A program made the translations under genes and the position numbers. 48,044 nucleotides of DNA from Desulfovibrio sp. Its GTDB lineage: Bacteria > Desulfobacterota > Desulfovibrionia > Desulfovibrionales > Desulfovibrionaceae. Below the pieces are notes generated by a model. The model made no database searches, was not told the origin of the DNA, and saw only the letters and a program-made list of their open reading frames with translations. This document shows positions 25,386 through 34,550 of the stretch, one piece after another. Positions within the stretch are counted from its first letter, which is position 1, and the number at the start of each line of letters is the position of its first letter. The DNA lies in assembly GCA_017454855.1 (NCBI GenBank), contig JAFTCE010000039.1, positions 1 through 48,044 of the forward strand. The letters run 5' to 3'.

Positions 25386-26948
25386 TTAAAATTGGAAGTA
25401 CAAAAAGGTTGCTTGCCGTGACGACAGAAGTAAGGATGCAAAGGCCAGGCCGGCAAGCCCCATGGCCCAGGCCAGGGAAGGCCGCCAATGTAGGCGTGGA
25501 CACGTACCGTCACGCCGTCCGTAAAAAATTTCGTGGCTGTTGGGCAGTATCCAGACGGTCACACAACTTGTCAGCAACAAGGCAAATGGCTGCCAGCCCT
25601 GCACATAGCCATTGGGCAAGCAGCTCGCTCCCAATGCAGCCAGGGCTGACAGTCCTTCCACGGAAACCGCCATAGCGGTTCCTTCGGCATTGAACGGGCC
25701 GACAAACATGGCCTGATACATACGCCAGGCCCCTTCCATGCTCGCAGCGCGGAATACCACCCAGCACAAATTGATGCAGAAAAAGGTACAGGCAATGAAA
25801 AACATACGCAGAGGCAGGGCAGCCAGGACAGTCTCCAGGCGCGTATTCCTTATTTGCGCACGGAAAAAGTGGTTGATACTCAGCATGGCCCCGTGCAATG
25901 CACCCCACACAATGAATGTCCACCCTGCCCCGTGCCACGCGCCGCCCACAAGCATGGTCAGAAAGAGATTACGGTACTGCCGGAGCTTGCCTAGACGGTT
26001 GCCGCCCAAGGGTATGTACAGGAAATCACGCAGCCAGGAACCCAATGTGATGTGCCAGCGCCGCCAGAAATCCACGATACCAGTAGACTTGTACGGGGAG
26101 TCAAAATTTTCCGGCAGGCGCAGGCCCAGCATAAGTCCCAAACCGATGGCCATGTCCGTATATCCGGAAAAGTCAAAATAGAGTTGAAAAGTGTAGCACA
26201 GTGAGCCAAGCCATGCTTCCCCCCCGCTCAAGGGGAGGGCTTTTTCCGCAGCATTGAACACGGCATCGGCGTAGAGGGCAATGCTGTCGGCCAAGATCAC
26301 CTTCTTGGCCAGGCCAACAGTGAATAGGGAAAAACCTCTTGCCATGCCTTCCATCGTTGGCCAGTGCAGCATGCTCAGTTGCGGGCCCATTTGCTCATAG
26401 CGCACAATGGGTCCTGAAATGACATAAGGAAAGCAAGTAGAAAAGAGCAGATGTCGCGTCAAGCCTCGAGGTCGCACCTGCCCACGGTACACGCTGACCA
26501 GCCAGGCGATTTGAATGAAGGTGTAAAAGGAAATACCCACCGGCAAGCCCGGCGCATCGAATTGCCAATGCAGGTGCAGCAGTGCCGCGAGGTTTTGCGC
26601 AATAAAAGCGGAATACTTGAACCAGAGCAGGGGTAGAAGATTGATCGTCAGCGCCAGGCCCAGCAAGCCCTTGCGCCCCAGGCCGAACACATGACGCCTG
26701 TCCACTGCCTGCCCAAAGTCCGCATCTGCGGCGCGATCAGAGGCAAGAGCGCTGGCAAAGCCGTAGTTCACGGCCAGCATGGTCACCATAAGAACCAAGA
26801 AGTGAAGTCCCCACAAGCCGTAAAATACGAACGAAAACGCCAGCAACACCAGGGCAAGGATAGCTGTACCATAGCCCGCTGCAAGCCGCCAGCACATGAG
26901 GAGAAGGGGCAGGAAAACGAAAAGAAAGGAGTAGGAATTGAAAAGCAT
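25386..26948 (-). CDS. MBOAT-family O-acyltransferase (AlgI/DltB-like)
   Basis: 520 aa multi-pass membrane protein. N-terminal MLFNSYSFLFVFLPLLL is the classic AlgI opening. LPVGISFYTFIQIAW, PYVISGPIVRYEQM, DFSGYTDMAIGLGLMLG and DFWRRWHITLGSWLRDFLYI are family blocks, and the catalytic His is in VGGAWHGAGWTFIVWGALHG. GGAG lies eight bases before the ATG. The protein moves an acyl (often acetyl) group across the inner membrane, to be attached outside by the SGNH partner encoded next. No alginate genes are present, so the polymer modified could be lipopolysaccharide, capsule or peptidoglycan. Confidence 0.93.
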   Translation of the reverse strand: MLFNSYSFLFVFLPLLLMCWRLAAGYGTAILALVLLAFSFVFYGLWGLHFLVLMVTMLAVNYGFASALASDRAADADFGQAVDRRHVFGLGRKGLLGLALTINLLPLLWFKYSAFIAQNLAALLHLHWQFDAPGLPVGISFYTFIQIAWLVSVYRGQVRPRGLTRHLLFSTCFPYVISGPIVRYEQMGPQLSMLHWPTMEGMARGFSLFTVGLAKKVILADSIALYADAVFNAAEKALPLSGGEAWLGSLCYTFQLYFDFSGYTDMAIGLGLMLGLRLPENFDSPYKSTGIVDFWRRWHITLGSWLRDFLYIPLGGNRLGKLRQYRNLFLTMLVGGAWHGAGWTFIVWGALHGAMLSINHFFRAQIRNTRLETVLAALPLRMFFIACTFFCINLCWVVFRAASMEGAWRMYQAMFVGPFNAEGTAMAVSVEGLSALAALGASCLPNGYVQGWQPFALLLTSCVTVWILPNSHEIFYGRRDGTCPRLHWRPSLAWAMGLAGLAFASLLLSSRQATFLYFQF

Positions 26949-27044
26949 GAACGACTCCGGCGACCCTTGCCGTGCAGGCAGCTTGCAGGGTCGATGGCGC
27001 AGTAGGAGAACGACAGACGATCAGAAGAACAACACGCCTACCTG

Positions 27045-27332
27045 TCAGGGATTCAGTTCATCTCGCAGTTTTCGCGAAAGTCGAAAAACAGTGACTTTAC
27101 GTGAAGGCAAGGTGATGATTTCTTCCGTTTGGGGATTTCGCCCCTTGCGGGATGCCTTGTCGTAGCACTCGAACTTGCCAAAGCCGGTGATGAGTAAAGC
27201 ACGCTCTTCCTTAATGGCCTTCTTCATGATTGCCAAAAGTTTTTCAACGACAAGTTTAACTTCACTACGATTCTTGGACGAGGACTCGTAGATGCAATCC
27301 ACGATATCCGCCTTCGTCAGGGTTTTATCCAT
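27045..27332 (-). CDS. IHF/HU-family DNA-bending protein
   Basis: 95 aa from ATG 27332 (GGGGGA upstream), normal for the family. It starts DKTLTKADIVDCIYESSSKNR and contains ALLITGFGKFECYDKASRKGRNPQTEE, where the beta-arm RKGRNPQT inserts into the minor groove with the conserved Pro at its tip. The residue pattern is closest to IHF-alpha, but HU cannot be excluded without an alignment. It should form a homo- or heterodimer that compacts and bends DNA. It stands alone, 96 nt ahead of the MBOAT gene and divergent from the radical SAM gene. Confidence 0.9.
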   Translation of the reverse strand: MDKTLTKADIVDCIYESSSKNRSEVKLVVEKLLAIMKKAIKEERALLITGFGKFECYDKASRKGRNPQTEEIITLPSRKVTVFRLSRKLRDELNP

Positions 27333-27460
27333 ATTTCCCCCGAGGTAAAAGGGCAATTCTGCATTTCATTCCCTTGCAAGGTACACACAGGAGGCAGGCA
27401 GGGCAAGATTTTTTTCATTTGCCGCCCGGCGTTTTCCCCTGTAGTATGGAGAAATACAAT

Positions 27461-28648
27461 GTGAGTTCCCCCATGCAGCCCCATGTCTCGCCTAGCACTT
27501 CTGCGCCCCCACGGCGTCGCCGCTCCCCTGCCCTCCCTGTGGCACTTTGGACTCGCCCAGCAACAGAAATCCAAGTTTCGGCCTGCCAGGAGCGCATACC
27601 CCTGCCCGCTGCCTGGCTGCGCAGGCCCATGCGGCGCGCTGTTATCCCCATATTTCTTCCCTTTCAGGGCTGTGCCGTCCGCTGTGTTTTTTGCGCTCAG
27701 GACATCCAAACTGGCCATCGCGGATCCGCAATTATGGGCCTCCTTGCGGCTGCACGCCAAACATTGCACCAAAGAGCAAAGCGGCAAGAAAGTCCAGCAG
27801 AACTCGCCTTTTACGGAGGCACTTTCACGGCGTTGCCTGAGGAAGAACTTACTGCCTGCCTGTCCATGGCTGCGGAAGCTCTAGATCGGGGCTGGATTTC
27901 CGCCTTTCGCTGCTCCACCCGCCCTGACCGATTGAACGCCGCCATCCTCCACCGACTGCGCTCAGCCGGTTGCGACACGGTGGAACTTGGCATCCAGAGC
28001 TTTGCGCGCACAGCGCTGACTGCATCCCGACGAGGCTATGGCCCAACCTGCGCCCGAGATGCCTGTGCCCTGGTGCGTAACGCCGACTTACACCTGGGTG
28101 TCCAGCTCTTGCCCGGCATGCCCGGGCACACTCCGCCCATGTTTCTGGACGATGTAGCCCAAGCCCTGGAGGCCGGTGCGCACATGCTGCGCTTTTACCC
28201 CTGTCTTGTACTCGAAGGCACACAGCTTGCCGCACTGTGGCGCGCAGGTCGATATACTCCCTGGCCCCTAAAACGTACGCTGAACACGTTGGCGCACGGC
28301 TGGCTGGCAGCCAATGCAGCAAACGTACCCGTCATCCGCATGGGCCTTGCGCCACAGTCCGGACTGCAGCAGGCCATTCTGGATGGGCCAGTGGATCCGG
28401 CTTTGGGCAGCCGCGTCATGGGACGCGGTCTGCTCCTTGCTGCACGACGCGCACTGAAGCACTGTCATGGCCTTGGCCAGACCTTTGATCTCTTCCTGCC
28501 AGAGGCCGCCCAAGGCTGCCTCTGGGGACACAAAGGCGAACTGCGCAAAGCCTGGATTGCCCTGGGCTTACGTGCCGTCCACTATGGAAAAGAGGAAATG
28601 CCAGCCATTGGCACGATCTCGCCGTCGGCGATCCTGCAACAACCTTGA
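27461..28648 (+). CDS. Radical SAM protein with Elp3-like fold
   Basis: 395 aa from GTG 27461, chosen because GGAG lies nine bases upstream; ATG 27446 and 27473 in the same frame are alternatives without a clear site. QGCAVRCVFCAQ holds the CX3CX2C cluster motif at about Cys71/75/78, which binds the 4Fe-4S cluster that cleaves S-adenosylmethionine. AFYGGTFTALP, TRPDRLNAAIL, ELGIQSF and GVQLLPGMPG match Elp3/TYW1/HemN-like radical SAM enzymes. There is no acetyltransferase domain and no second Cys cluster, so it is not a full Elp3. The reaction is unknown. A Pro/Arg-rich N-terminal tail precedes the domain. The HD hydrolase gene follows by 15 nt. Confidence 0.85.
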   Translation: MSSPMQPHVSPSTSAPPRRRRSPALPVALWTRPATEIQVSACQERIPLPAAWLRRPMRRAVIPIFLPFQGCAVRCVFCAQDIQTGHRGSAIMGLLAAARQTLHQRAKRQESPAELAFYGGTFTALPEEELTACLSMAAEALDRGWISAFRCSTRPDRLNAAILHRLRSAGCDTVELGIQSFARTALTASRRGYGPTCARDACALVRNADLHLGVQLLPGMPGHTPPMFLDDVAQALEAGAHMLRFYPCLVLEGTQLAALWRAGRYTPWPLKRTLNTLAHGWLAANAANVPVIRMGLAPQSGLQQAILDGPVDPALGSRVMGRGLLLAARRALKHCHGLGQTFDLFLPEAAQGCLWGHKGELRKAWIALGLRAVHYGKEEMPAIGTISPSAILQQP

Positions 28649-28663
28649 CGCAAGGTGGGATAC

Positions 28664-29299
28664 ATGTCTGAGCAACACGATCAATGTGCAGAGTCCTGTC
28701 TCTCTGCCGAAGAACTGACGCAACTGAACAGAATCGTAGATTTTTTCAACGAGGTTGGCATGCTACGCCATACGCCACGCAGCGGCTACGCCTTTCTCGG
28801 TTCAGGAAAAGAAAACGTGGCGGAACATTCCTACCGAGTCAGCGTCATGGGTTATGTACTCGCACGCCTCAGCGGCGCTGATCCGTCGCGGGTCACCTTC
28901 CTCTGTCTATTCCACGACCTGCATGAGGCGCGCACCAGCGATCTCAACTATATGAACCAGCGCTACGCGACATGCCGGGCGCGAGAGGCCCTGGAGGATA
29001 GCCTTGAGGGCACCGGGCTTGAGGAAGACATTCTGCCCCTGTGGGACGAGCTGGAAGCAGCGGAAAGCCTGGAAGCCCGCCTGGCCCACGATGCGGATCA
29101 GCTTGACCTCATCTGCAACCTCAAGGCAGAACTGGACAAGGGCAATGCCTTTGCCGCCGCATGGCTGGACAGTGCCTTGCAGCGACTGCGTAGCGCTGAA
29201 GCGCGGCACATTGCCGAGATTGTACTCCACACGGATCACAACCGTTGGTGGTTTGGCCGCGTAGATCCGGAATGGTGGGTGCGCCGCAACAAAAAATAA
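28664..29299 (+). CDS. HD-domain nucleotidase (YfbR/HDDC2-like)
   Basis: 211 aa from ATG 28664 (AAGGTGG six bases upstream; a GTG at 28655 is in frame). The metal ligands are in order: His in NVAEHSYRVSVM, HD in FHDLHEARTSD, Asp in AHDADQLDLI. This fits 5'-deoxynucleotidases of the YfbR/HDDC2 group, which remove the phosphate from deoxynucleoside monophosphates. The helical remainder (LEDSLEGTGLEEDILPLW) is normal for the family. It likely forms a two-gene unit with the radical SAM protein and ends 19 nt before the convergent glnS. Confidence 0.85.
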   Translation: MSEQHDQCAESCLSAEELTQLNRIVDFFNEVGMLRHTPRSGYAFLGSGKENVAEHSYRVSVMGYVLARLSGADPSRVTFLCLFHDLHEARTSDLNYMNQRYATCRAREALEDSLEGTGLEEDILPLWDELEAAESLEARLAHDADQLDLICNLKAELDKGNAFAAAWLDSALQRLRSAEARHIAEIVLHTDHNRWWFGRVDPEWWVRRNKK

Positions 29300-29317
29300 C
29301 GACTCGACTTTCCGATG

Positions 29318-31024
29318 CTAGCCCCCCTTCTTTTCCAGCTTAGCCCATGTGTCACGCAGGGTGACGGTTCGGTTGAAAACGGGGGTTTCCTCTGTGCTGT
29401 CTCTGTCCTTGCAGAAGTAACCCAGACGCTCAAACTGCACCCTGTCGCCGACTCCGTAACTGGCCAGTGCCGGTTCCAGCAGGCCACGCACGGTTTGCAG
29501 GGAATCTGGATTCAGATTGTCCAGAAACGTCTTGCCCTCAGGGGCGGCATCGGGATTTTCCACCGCAAAAAGCTGACTGTACAGCCGTATTTCTGCGGAC
29601 AGGGCATGCTGGGCTGAAACCCAATGAATGGTTCCCTTCACCTTACGGCCATCCGGACTCTGACCACCCCGGCTTGCCGGGTCATAGGTGCAGCGCAGCT
29701 CGCATATCCGTCCCGTCGCGTCCAGCACGGCCTCGCGGCAAGTGATAAAATAGGCGTAGCGCAACCGCACCTCTGCACCGGGCGATAGCCGATGGTATTT
29801 TTTGGGCGGGTTCATTCTGAAATCTTCGCGTTCAATGTACAGCTCACGCGTAAAAGGAACCTTACGGCTACCGAAGGAAGCATCCTCTGGATGGCAGGGC
29901 ATGTCAAAAACTTCCTCCTGGCCTTCGGGATAATTTTCGATAATGACTTTTATGGGATCCAACACGGCCATGAGACGCGGAGTATGGTCATTGAGCCATT
30001 CACGTACGCAAAATTCCAGCATGGCGTACTCTACTGTGGAATCGGCCCGCGCCAGGCCAATGCGTGCGCAAAAATCTCGCACAGCCTCTGCCGGAATGCC
30101 GCGACGGCGCATGCCGCACAAGGTAGGCATGCGCGGATCGTCCCAGCCAGAGACATGGCCTTCGCGAACCAGTTGAATAAGTTTGCGCTTTGAAAGAACC
30201 GTATAGGTAACATTGAGCCGTGCGAATTCAATCTGCTGCGGATGATACACACCCAAGGTATCTAGTACCCAGTCATAGAGTTCACGATTGTTAACGAATT
30301 CCAACGTGCAGAGCGAATGCGTAATCCCCTCAATGGAATCCGAAAGGCAATGGGTATAGTCGTACATGGGATAGATGCACCAGTCCACGCCCGTGCGGTG
30401 ATGCTGTGCATGACGTATGCGGTACAGCGTAGGATCGCGCATGACCACGTTGGGCGAGGCCATATCTATCTTAGCACGCAGCACTTTTTCTCCGTCGGCA
30501 AATTCGCCTGCACGCATGCGCCGAAACAAGTTCAAATTTTCCTCCACACTGCGATTGCGCCAGGGACTCTCGCGTCCAGGCTGCGTCAGTGTGCCGCGAT
30601 ACTCTCGAATTTCCTCGGTCGAAAGGTCATCCACATAGGCCTTGCCCATCTGGATGAGTTTCTCCGCATAGGCATACAGTTGTTCAAAATAATTGGAAGC
30701 ATACAATTCGCGCTCGCCCCAGTCGCCGCCAAGCCAACGGACATCCTCACGGATGGATTCCACATACTCCCTTTCTTCCTTGACAGGATTCGTATCATCA
30801 AAGCGCAAATTGCACTGTCCGCCAAATTCACGCGCCACGCCGAAATTGAGGCAGATGGACTTGGCATGCCCCAGGTGCAAATAACCGTTGGGTTCTGGTG
30901 GAAAACGTGTTTGCACTCTGCCGTCAAAACGGCCAGAAGCATTGTCTTCCATGATGCGCGCACGGATGAAATCCGAACCAACCTTAACGTTTGCAGAGCC
31001 TTTGCTGGCCTCAAGCTCTCCCAT
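29318..31024 (-). CDS. glnS: Glutaminyl-tRNA synthetase
   Basis: 568 aa, the expected GlnRS size. It attaches glutamine to tRNA-Gln. [21 protein letters not shown] holds the HIGH-like HLGH at residues 50-53, VLSKRKL near residue 275 is the KMSKS equivalent, and the N-terminal class-I body ([18 protein letters not shown]) and C-terminal beta-barrels are complete. GGGGAG precedes the ATG. A GlnRS in this lineage, rather than GatCAB-only Gln-tRNA formation, is worth noting but not unusual for Desulfovibrionaceae-type genomes. Confidence 0.97.
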   Translation of the reverse strand: MGELEASKGSANVKVGSDFIRARIMEDNASGRFDGRVQTRFPPEPNGYLHLGHAKSICLNFGVAREFGGQCNLRFDDTNPVKEEREYVESIREDVRWLGGDWGERELYASNYFEQLYAYAEKLIQMGKAYVDDLSTEEIREYRGTLTQPGRESPWRNRSVEENLNLFRRMRAGEFADGEKVLRAKIDMASPNVVMRDPTLYRIRHAQHHRTGVDWCIYPMYDYTHCLSDSIEGITHSLCTLEFVNNRELYDWVLDTLGVYHPQQIEFARLNVTYTVLSKRKLIQLVREGHVSGWDDPRMPTLCGMRRRGIPAEAVRDFCARIGLARADSTVEYAMLEFCVREWLNDHTPRLMAVLDPIKVIIENYPEGQEEVFDMPCHPEDASFGSRKVPFTRELYIEREDFRMNPPKKYHRLSPGAEVRLRYAYFITCREAVLDATGRICELRCTYDPASRGGQSPDGRKVKGTIHWVSAQHALSAEIRLYSQLFAVENPDAAPEGKTFLDNLNPDSLQTVRGLLEPALASYGVGDRVQFERLGYFCKDRDSTEETPVFNRTVTLRDTWAKLEKKGG

Positions 31025-31069
31025 GATGCTCTCCCCAATGCAAAATTGCTACGATACCTGCTCAAAGCG

Positions 31070-31099
31070 AGTGTAGCCCGGGAAGGGGTCAAGACGCAA
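31070..31099 (-). promoter_or_regulatory. Candidate glnS promoter
   Basis: TTGCGT, 18 bp, TACACT on the minus strand ends about 45 bp upstream of the glnS ATG, inside the 142-nt gap after ycaO. Supports separate transcription of glnS. Match is fair, not strong. Confidence 0.4.
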
Positions 31100-31166
31100 G
31101 TATGCTGTCCTCCCCTGCCCCAAGATGCAGCAGCTCATGACGCACTTCTTTCACCTACGTACGCAT

Positions 31167-32960
31167 CTACCGAAAAAGGTTAGCGTAGCGCACAAAAAGG
31201 CGTGCGTCCGGTCGCGAGAATCTGTCAAAATCTGCCGTCAACGCAAGGCCAGGCACAATGGCGCGTACCACGGGAATATCTAAATCTCGCCGTGTTACAT
31301 CCACATAGATCGGCGTTCTCCCCTGTGCTTTCAAAACACCTTCCAACATCAGACGATTGGCAGATGCCGAAGGCAGACTATAGTCCGGTAAATCTTCCAG
31401 CATGCGAACGGGCAAACCAGTCAGACCTTTGGCAGAAGGTTGCGGCGGCTTATTCTGCGCAGTAGAATAGGGCCAAGGTGTTTCCGTGAGCGCGGCCAGA
31501 GCTGCCTTTGCTCCGCTGAGATTGGCGGCAGTGGCACGGGCTATGCTACCGTTATGCCCCAGAACAAAACACTTGTATGCAGGTATCCCTACTTCTGTTG
31601 TCAAATCCTGGAATTGGATCTGGATGCCGCAGTTGGCATAATCGTCGAGCAGAGATTGAATGCGTTTGTCACGACTAGCGAGAGTGAAACACTGCGTCCG
31701 CGAAAACGGCGTGGTAGCCTCGGCGTCACGCTCCACAACTTCCGTAAGAGCCGAAACAACTGCTTCGTCCTTGCTATTGCCAGAGGCCAGACCACTGGAA
31801 CCTCCAGACAAAAAAAATGAAGGTTCATCCAGATTGCAAAAAAGAAATACTGCTTGAGCGGGAACGAGTATGGCGTCACCAGAAGCGTCAGAAGCCGACA
31901 GCCAATGCACAACTTCATCCGCGTATGGCACTTCCAAGGGAAGACAGTTTGGATCAAAAGCAGCCAAACCTGCGGCGAGCAGTTCGGAACGTCGTGCCCT
32001 GCGCAAGGGCAGTGGATGCTTGCGATCCAGTATTTCTCCGGCCTGTGCCGCAGTGTCGCCCCTGCCAACGCTCACATAGGCGCTGGCGCGTTCCACAATT
32101 TCCATGGCATAGGAGGCACGCGCCGCCGCCAACGACAGTCCCCGGCCATAGGCTGTGGCCTTACCGCGCAACGTATAGTGCAGACGCCTGTTTTCCACAA
32201 GCACATCCACCCTCCAGTCGCGCAGCAAGGCAATGGGCGAAAGGGATGCCTCATGTCGCATTTCCGGACCATCAAGGAAGCCATGCTCCATCAAGGCATC
32301 CAATGCTCGGAGAAAGGTTTCCTGTGCTGTCGGACGAGGCACGTCAGGATCAATATGGTCAGCCATGACCTTGTGGAAGTGGGCCAGTCCAGCGGCTTGG
32401 CGCTTTATGGTCGTCCGGGCCGCATCCAGAGATTGCGTGGAAAAAAAATCTGGCAGGTGAACGTCTTCCGGTGCTGGGAGGTTATGATGCTCGCAGATAT
32501 TTTTTCTGAACAGTGCATTCCAAGCAACGGCAGCAGCATGATCCGGCAGGCATGCAGCCCTAAGATGAACTGTGGGACTATACAGGGCAAGACGGCGTGG
32601 GGCATCACATGGAAAGCCAACGAGCGTCGCAGCCTCTGATACGCTCATTTCGCCCACAAAAAACAAAGCAGCTTCTGTGAGTAAAGCCGCTACTACGGGC
32701 CGCATGAATCTGTCGGTCGCCGTATCATAGCAACTTTCAGCGAGATACCGCAAGTGTTCCAGCGATTGACTGCTCAACGTGTCAAGCAAATATAGGTGCA
32801 AAAATTCGTCCATAGGTGTCTCTTCCAACCGTTGGATGGCTGTATCAAAATTAAGTCCATCCTGCGGGATGCAAGAGTAATATCCCGTAGTGGCATCTGT
32901 ACGGGCACGGACATAGGTATAATTTATGGTCGTTAGGGCGGCATCCTTATCTCTTTTCAT
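31167..32960 (-). CDS. Stand-alone YcaO-domain protein
   Basis: 597 aa if ATG 32960 is used; no ribosome-binding site is visible before it and a terminator lies only 24 nt upstream, so the true start is uncertain. The C-terminal half has the YcaO ATP-binding signature, GLASGNSKDEAVVSALTEVV then ERDAEA. YcaO proteins activate amide oxygens with ATP to make azolines, thioamides or similar in peptides, or act in ribosomal-protein methylthiolation. The N-terminal ~230 residues (NYTYVRARTDATTGYYSC...) are helical and unlike the usual E1-like partners. No TfuA, dehydrogenase or precursor peptide gene is evident next to it. Desulfovibrio-type genomes carry such genes near glnS. The function is unknown. 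Confidence 0.82.
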   Translation of the reverse strand: MKRDKDAALTTINYTYVRARTDATTGYYSCIPQDGLNFDTAIQRLEETPMDEFLHLYLLDTLSSQSLEHLRYLAESCYDTATDRFMRPVVAALLTEAALFFVGEMSVSEAATLVGFPCDAPRRLALYSPTVHLRAACLPDHAAAVAWNALFRKNICEHHNLPAPEDVHLPDFFSTQSLDAARTTIKRQAAGLAHFHKVMADHIDPDVPRPTAQETFLRALDALMEHGFLDGPEMRHEASLSPIALLRDWRVDVLVENRRLHYTLRGKATAYGRGLSLAAARASYAMEIVERASAYVSVGRGDTAAQAGEILDRKHPLPLRRARRSELLAAGLAAFDPNCLPLEVPYADEVVHWLSASDASGDAILVPAQAVFLFCNLDEPSFFLSGGSSGLASGNSKDEAVVSALTEVVERDAEATTPFSRTQCFTLASRDKRIQSLLDDYANCGIQIQFQDLTTEVGIPAYKCFVLGHNGSIARATAANLSGAKAALAALTETPWPYSTAQNKPPQPSAKGLTGLPVRMLEDLPDYSLPSASANRLMLEGVLKAQGRTPIYVDVTRRDLDIPVVRAIVPGLALTADFDRFSRPDARLFVRYANLFR

Positions 32961-32984
32961 AGCATTGCGATACAGTTTAGCTGT

Positions 32985-33012
32985 AAAAAAAAGGCGGACA
33001 CTTCTGCCCGCC
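32985..33012 (-). terminator. Rho-independent terminator upstream of ycaO
   Basis: On the minus strand GGCGGGCA-GAAG-TGTCCGCC (8 bp, one G-T pair) is followed directly by eight T. It would end transcripts arriving from the rpsI side, and lies just ahead of the ycaO start. Confidence 0.85.
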
Positions 33013-33367
33013 AACCCTTGAAAAACTACTTGTGGGCTTTTGTCATGCTCATGTTTACAATCGGTTCCATCCGTACACTGACTCCGTCACCCTGCGGAGA
33101 GGAACAGTTCGGATTGCCCCTCCCTGAAGGAAGGGCTTATAAAAGAGGATGCCATCGGCTTCGCTGCCCGTCAAGAATATTTCCTCCCTAAAGGGAAGGT
33201 TTTAAACCAAAAAGGAATTTTTGATAAAAGCAGCACACCACTCCCTCATCCGGCGAAGGAATCCATGAACTAGGTTGAATATTCAACACGCGTAGAAAAA
33301 AATTTTTTTGCTAGTTTATGGCTTACATAACGTGCATTGCTAGAGCAGCTACGTTAGGAGAACCGCT
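33013..33367. other. 355-nt stretch without a recognised gene
   Basis: Between rpsI and the terminator this region holds two related purine/pyrimidine-asymmetric hairpins on the minus strand (33118-33135, CCCTTCCT/AGGGAGGG; and 33183-33199, CCTTCCC/GGGAGG), an A7T7 tract near 33298-33312, and one open stretch at 33026-33136. The paired hairpins and the protein-like tail suggest the end of a degraded transposon; there is no start codon that would make it a normal gene. Confidence 0.5.
33026..33136 (-). other. Short open frame with protein-like tail, no clear start
   Basis: 36 codons after an in-frame TAA read LPSGRGNPNCSSPQGDGVSV then RMEPIVNMSMTKAHK and stop. The only ATGs are internal (first at 33070) and have no good site. 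The composition is more protein-like than chance and resembles divergent C-terminal tails of transposon OrfB/TnpB proteins. Because it lies right before a YcaO gene and contains Cys and Ser, a peptide substrate is an alternative, but weaker, reading. Confidence 0.3.
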
Positions 33368-33760
33368 CTAACGTTTTGAATATTGATAACGGGCACGCGC
33401 AGCACGTAAACCGTATTTTTTACGTTCTTTTTTGCGTGCGTCACGGGTCAGAAAGCCAGCCTTTTTGAGAACAGGACGTAAACCAGGATCTACGAGCAAT
33501 AAGGCGCGTGAAATACCATGACGCACCGCTTCTGCCTGTCCCGCAACACCACCGCCCGTGACATTGACGCGCACCTCCAGCTTGTTGTCCAACTTGGCCA
33601 AGACCAAGGGCTGAAGGATAATCATCTGCAAGGTTTTGCGGGGGAAGTATTCCTCAAAAGGACGACCGTTCACGGTAATGCCACCGGAACCAGCATAGAG
33701 ACGAGTACGAGCCGTTGCAGTCTTGCGACGACCCGTACCGTATTCGAATTTTTCAATCAT
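33368..33760 (-). CDS. rpsI: 30S ribosomal protein S9
   Basis: 130 aa, standard length. [20 protein letters not shown] at the start and the tail [17 protein letters not shown] are diagnostic; the C-terminal basic tail reaches the P-site tRNA. It follows rplM by 12 nt, the universal rplM-rpsI pair. A separate ATG with good spacing is present at 33760 within the sequence GGAGCATGAAGC. Confidence 0.98.
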   Translation of the reverse strand: MIEKFEYGTGRRKTATARTRLYAGSGGITVNGRPFEEYFPRKTLQMIILQPLVLAKLDNKLEVRVNVTGGGVAGQAEAVRHGISRALLLVDPGLRPVLKKAGFLTRDARKKERKKYGLRAARARYQYSKR

Positions 33761-33772
33761 GCTTCATGCTCC

Positions 33773-34207
33773 TTACTGCGGAAATGTCAAAGGCTGGGGA
33801 TTTTGTGCCGCGTGAGGATGTGCAGGGCCAGCGTAAATTTTAAGCTTTTTCAGCATGGCACGTCCCAGACGATTTTTTGGCAACATGCCCCGTACTGCAG
33901 CAAAAAGTACATGTGAAGGAGATTTAGCAAGCATATCAGCAAGATTGGTCGCTTTCAAGCCCCCTACCCAGCCGGAATGGCGATAGTACTTCTTACTCGT
34001 CAATTTCGTACCAGTAACCTTAACTTTTTCGCAATTGATGACAACAATGAAATCCCCGTTGTCCATATGCGGGGCAAATTCAGGTTTATGTTTTCCGCGC
34101 AGTCTGTGGGCAATCTGGCTCGCCAGACGACCCAGGACTTGATCCTGTGCGTCAACGAGAAACCATTGACGGTTGATGTCCTTGGGTGTAGGGCTGAAAG
34201 TTTTCAT
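33773..34207 (-). CDS. rplM: 50S ribosomal protein L13
   Basis: 144 aa. [57 protein letters not shown] and [20 protein letters not shown] are all L13 blocks. L13 is an early 23S rRNA assembly protein and in E. coli represses its own operon. The ATG has TTAGGAG about eight bases upstream. The leader from the promoter at 34316-34344 is about 100 nt, long enough for autoregulation, though I see no documented leader motif. Confidence 0.98.
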   Translation of the reverse strand: MKTFSPTPKDINRQWFLVDAQDQVLGRLASQIAHRLRGKHKPEFAPHMDNGDFIVVINCEKVKVTGTKLTSKKYYRHSGWVGGLKATNLADMLAKSPSHVLFAAVRGMLPKNRLGRAMLKKLKIYAGPAHPHAAQNPQPLTFPQ

Positions 34208-34315
34208 GCAATAACGACTCCTAACATCTACAAATCACAACAGACTTGCAGGCTGAAAAACACGTCATGCGATGAGCTTGGAACCGAACATGACGGCATA
34301 TCTTGTGAAGAGAAT

Positions 34316-34344
34316 TTTCTATGTCTTTTTGCAGCGTAAGTCAA
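34316..34344 (-). promoter_or_regulatory. rplM-rpsI promoter and surrounding 343-nt gap
   Basis: TTGACT, 17 bp, TAGAAA on the minus strand is a strong sigma-70 match. The gap 34208-34550 between rplM and the MerR gene otherwise contains the leader, two small hairpins upstream of the promoter (CTTATCC/GGGTAAG at ~34358-34374; TAGAACCAC/GTGGACTCTA at ~34391-34412) and repeat copy B. No gene is seen in it. Confidence 0.7.
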
Positions 34345-34487
34345 GTAAATATCTCTTATCCTTCAGGGTAAGAGCAGCACAGGTTGGCCGTAGAACCACG
34401 AAGTGGACTCTATCGGTGCGGGCTGCAACGGCTCAAGGGGGCATGGAATGTTTTACGTGGTAAATATCAACACCAGTAGCAGCCGCT

Positions 34488-34525
34488 GTAGTGTCAAGTT
34501 TTTTGCGCACTATTCTGAAGCCCTC
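34488..34525 (+). repeat. 38-bp dispersed repeat, copy B
   Basis: GTAGTGTCAAG...TGAAGCCCTC, 35/38 identical to copy A (19995-20032) in the opposite orientation. It lies 25 nt from the stop of the MerR gene. It is probably the end of an insertion element once associated with that regulator. Confidence 0.7.
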
Positions 34526-34550
34526 TGCGGTCAGGACTCTGGGCAGTCTT

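Noticed and set aside
33026-33136. RiPP precursor for the YcaO protein
   Set aside because: No start codon with a ribosome site and the terminator separates it from ycaO; kept only as an open question.
34208-34315. L13 autoregulatory leader motif
   Set aside because: A ~100-nt leader exists, but I could not build a structure matching a known L13 leader.
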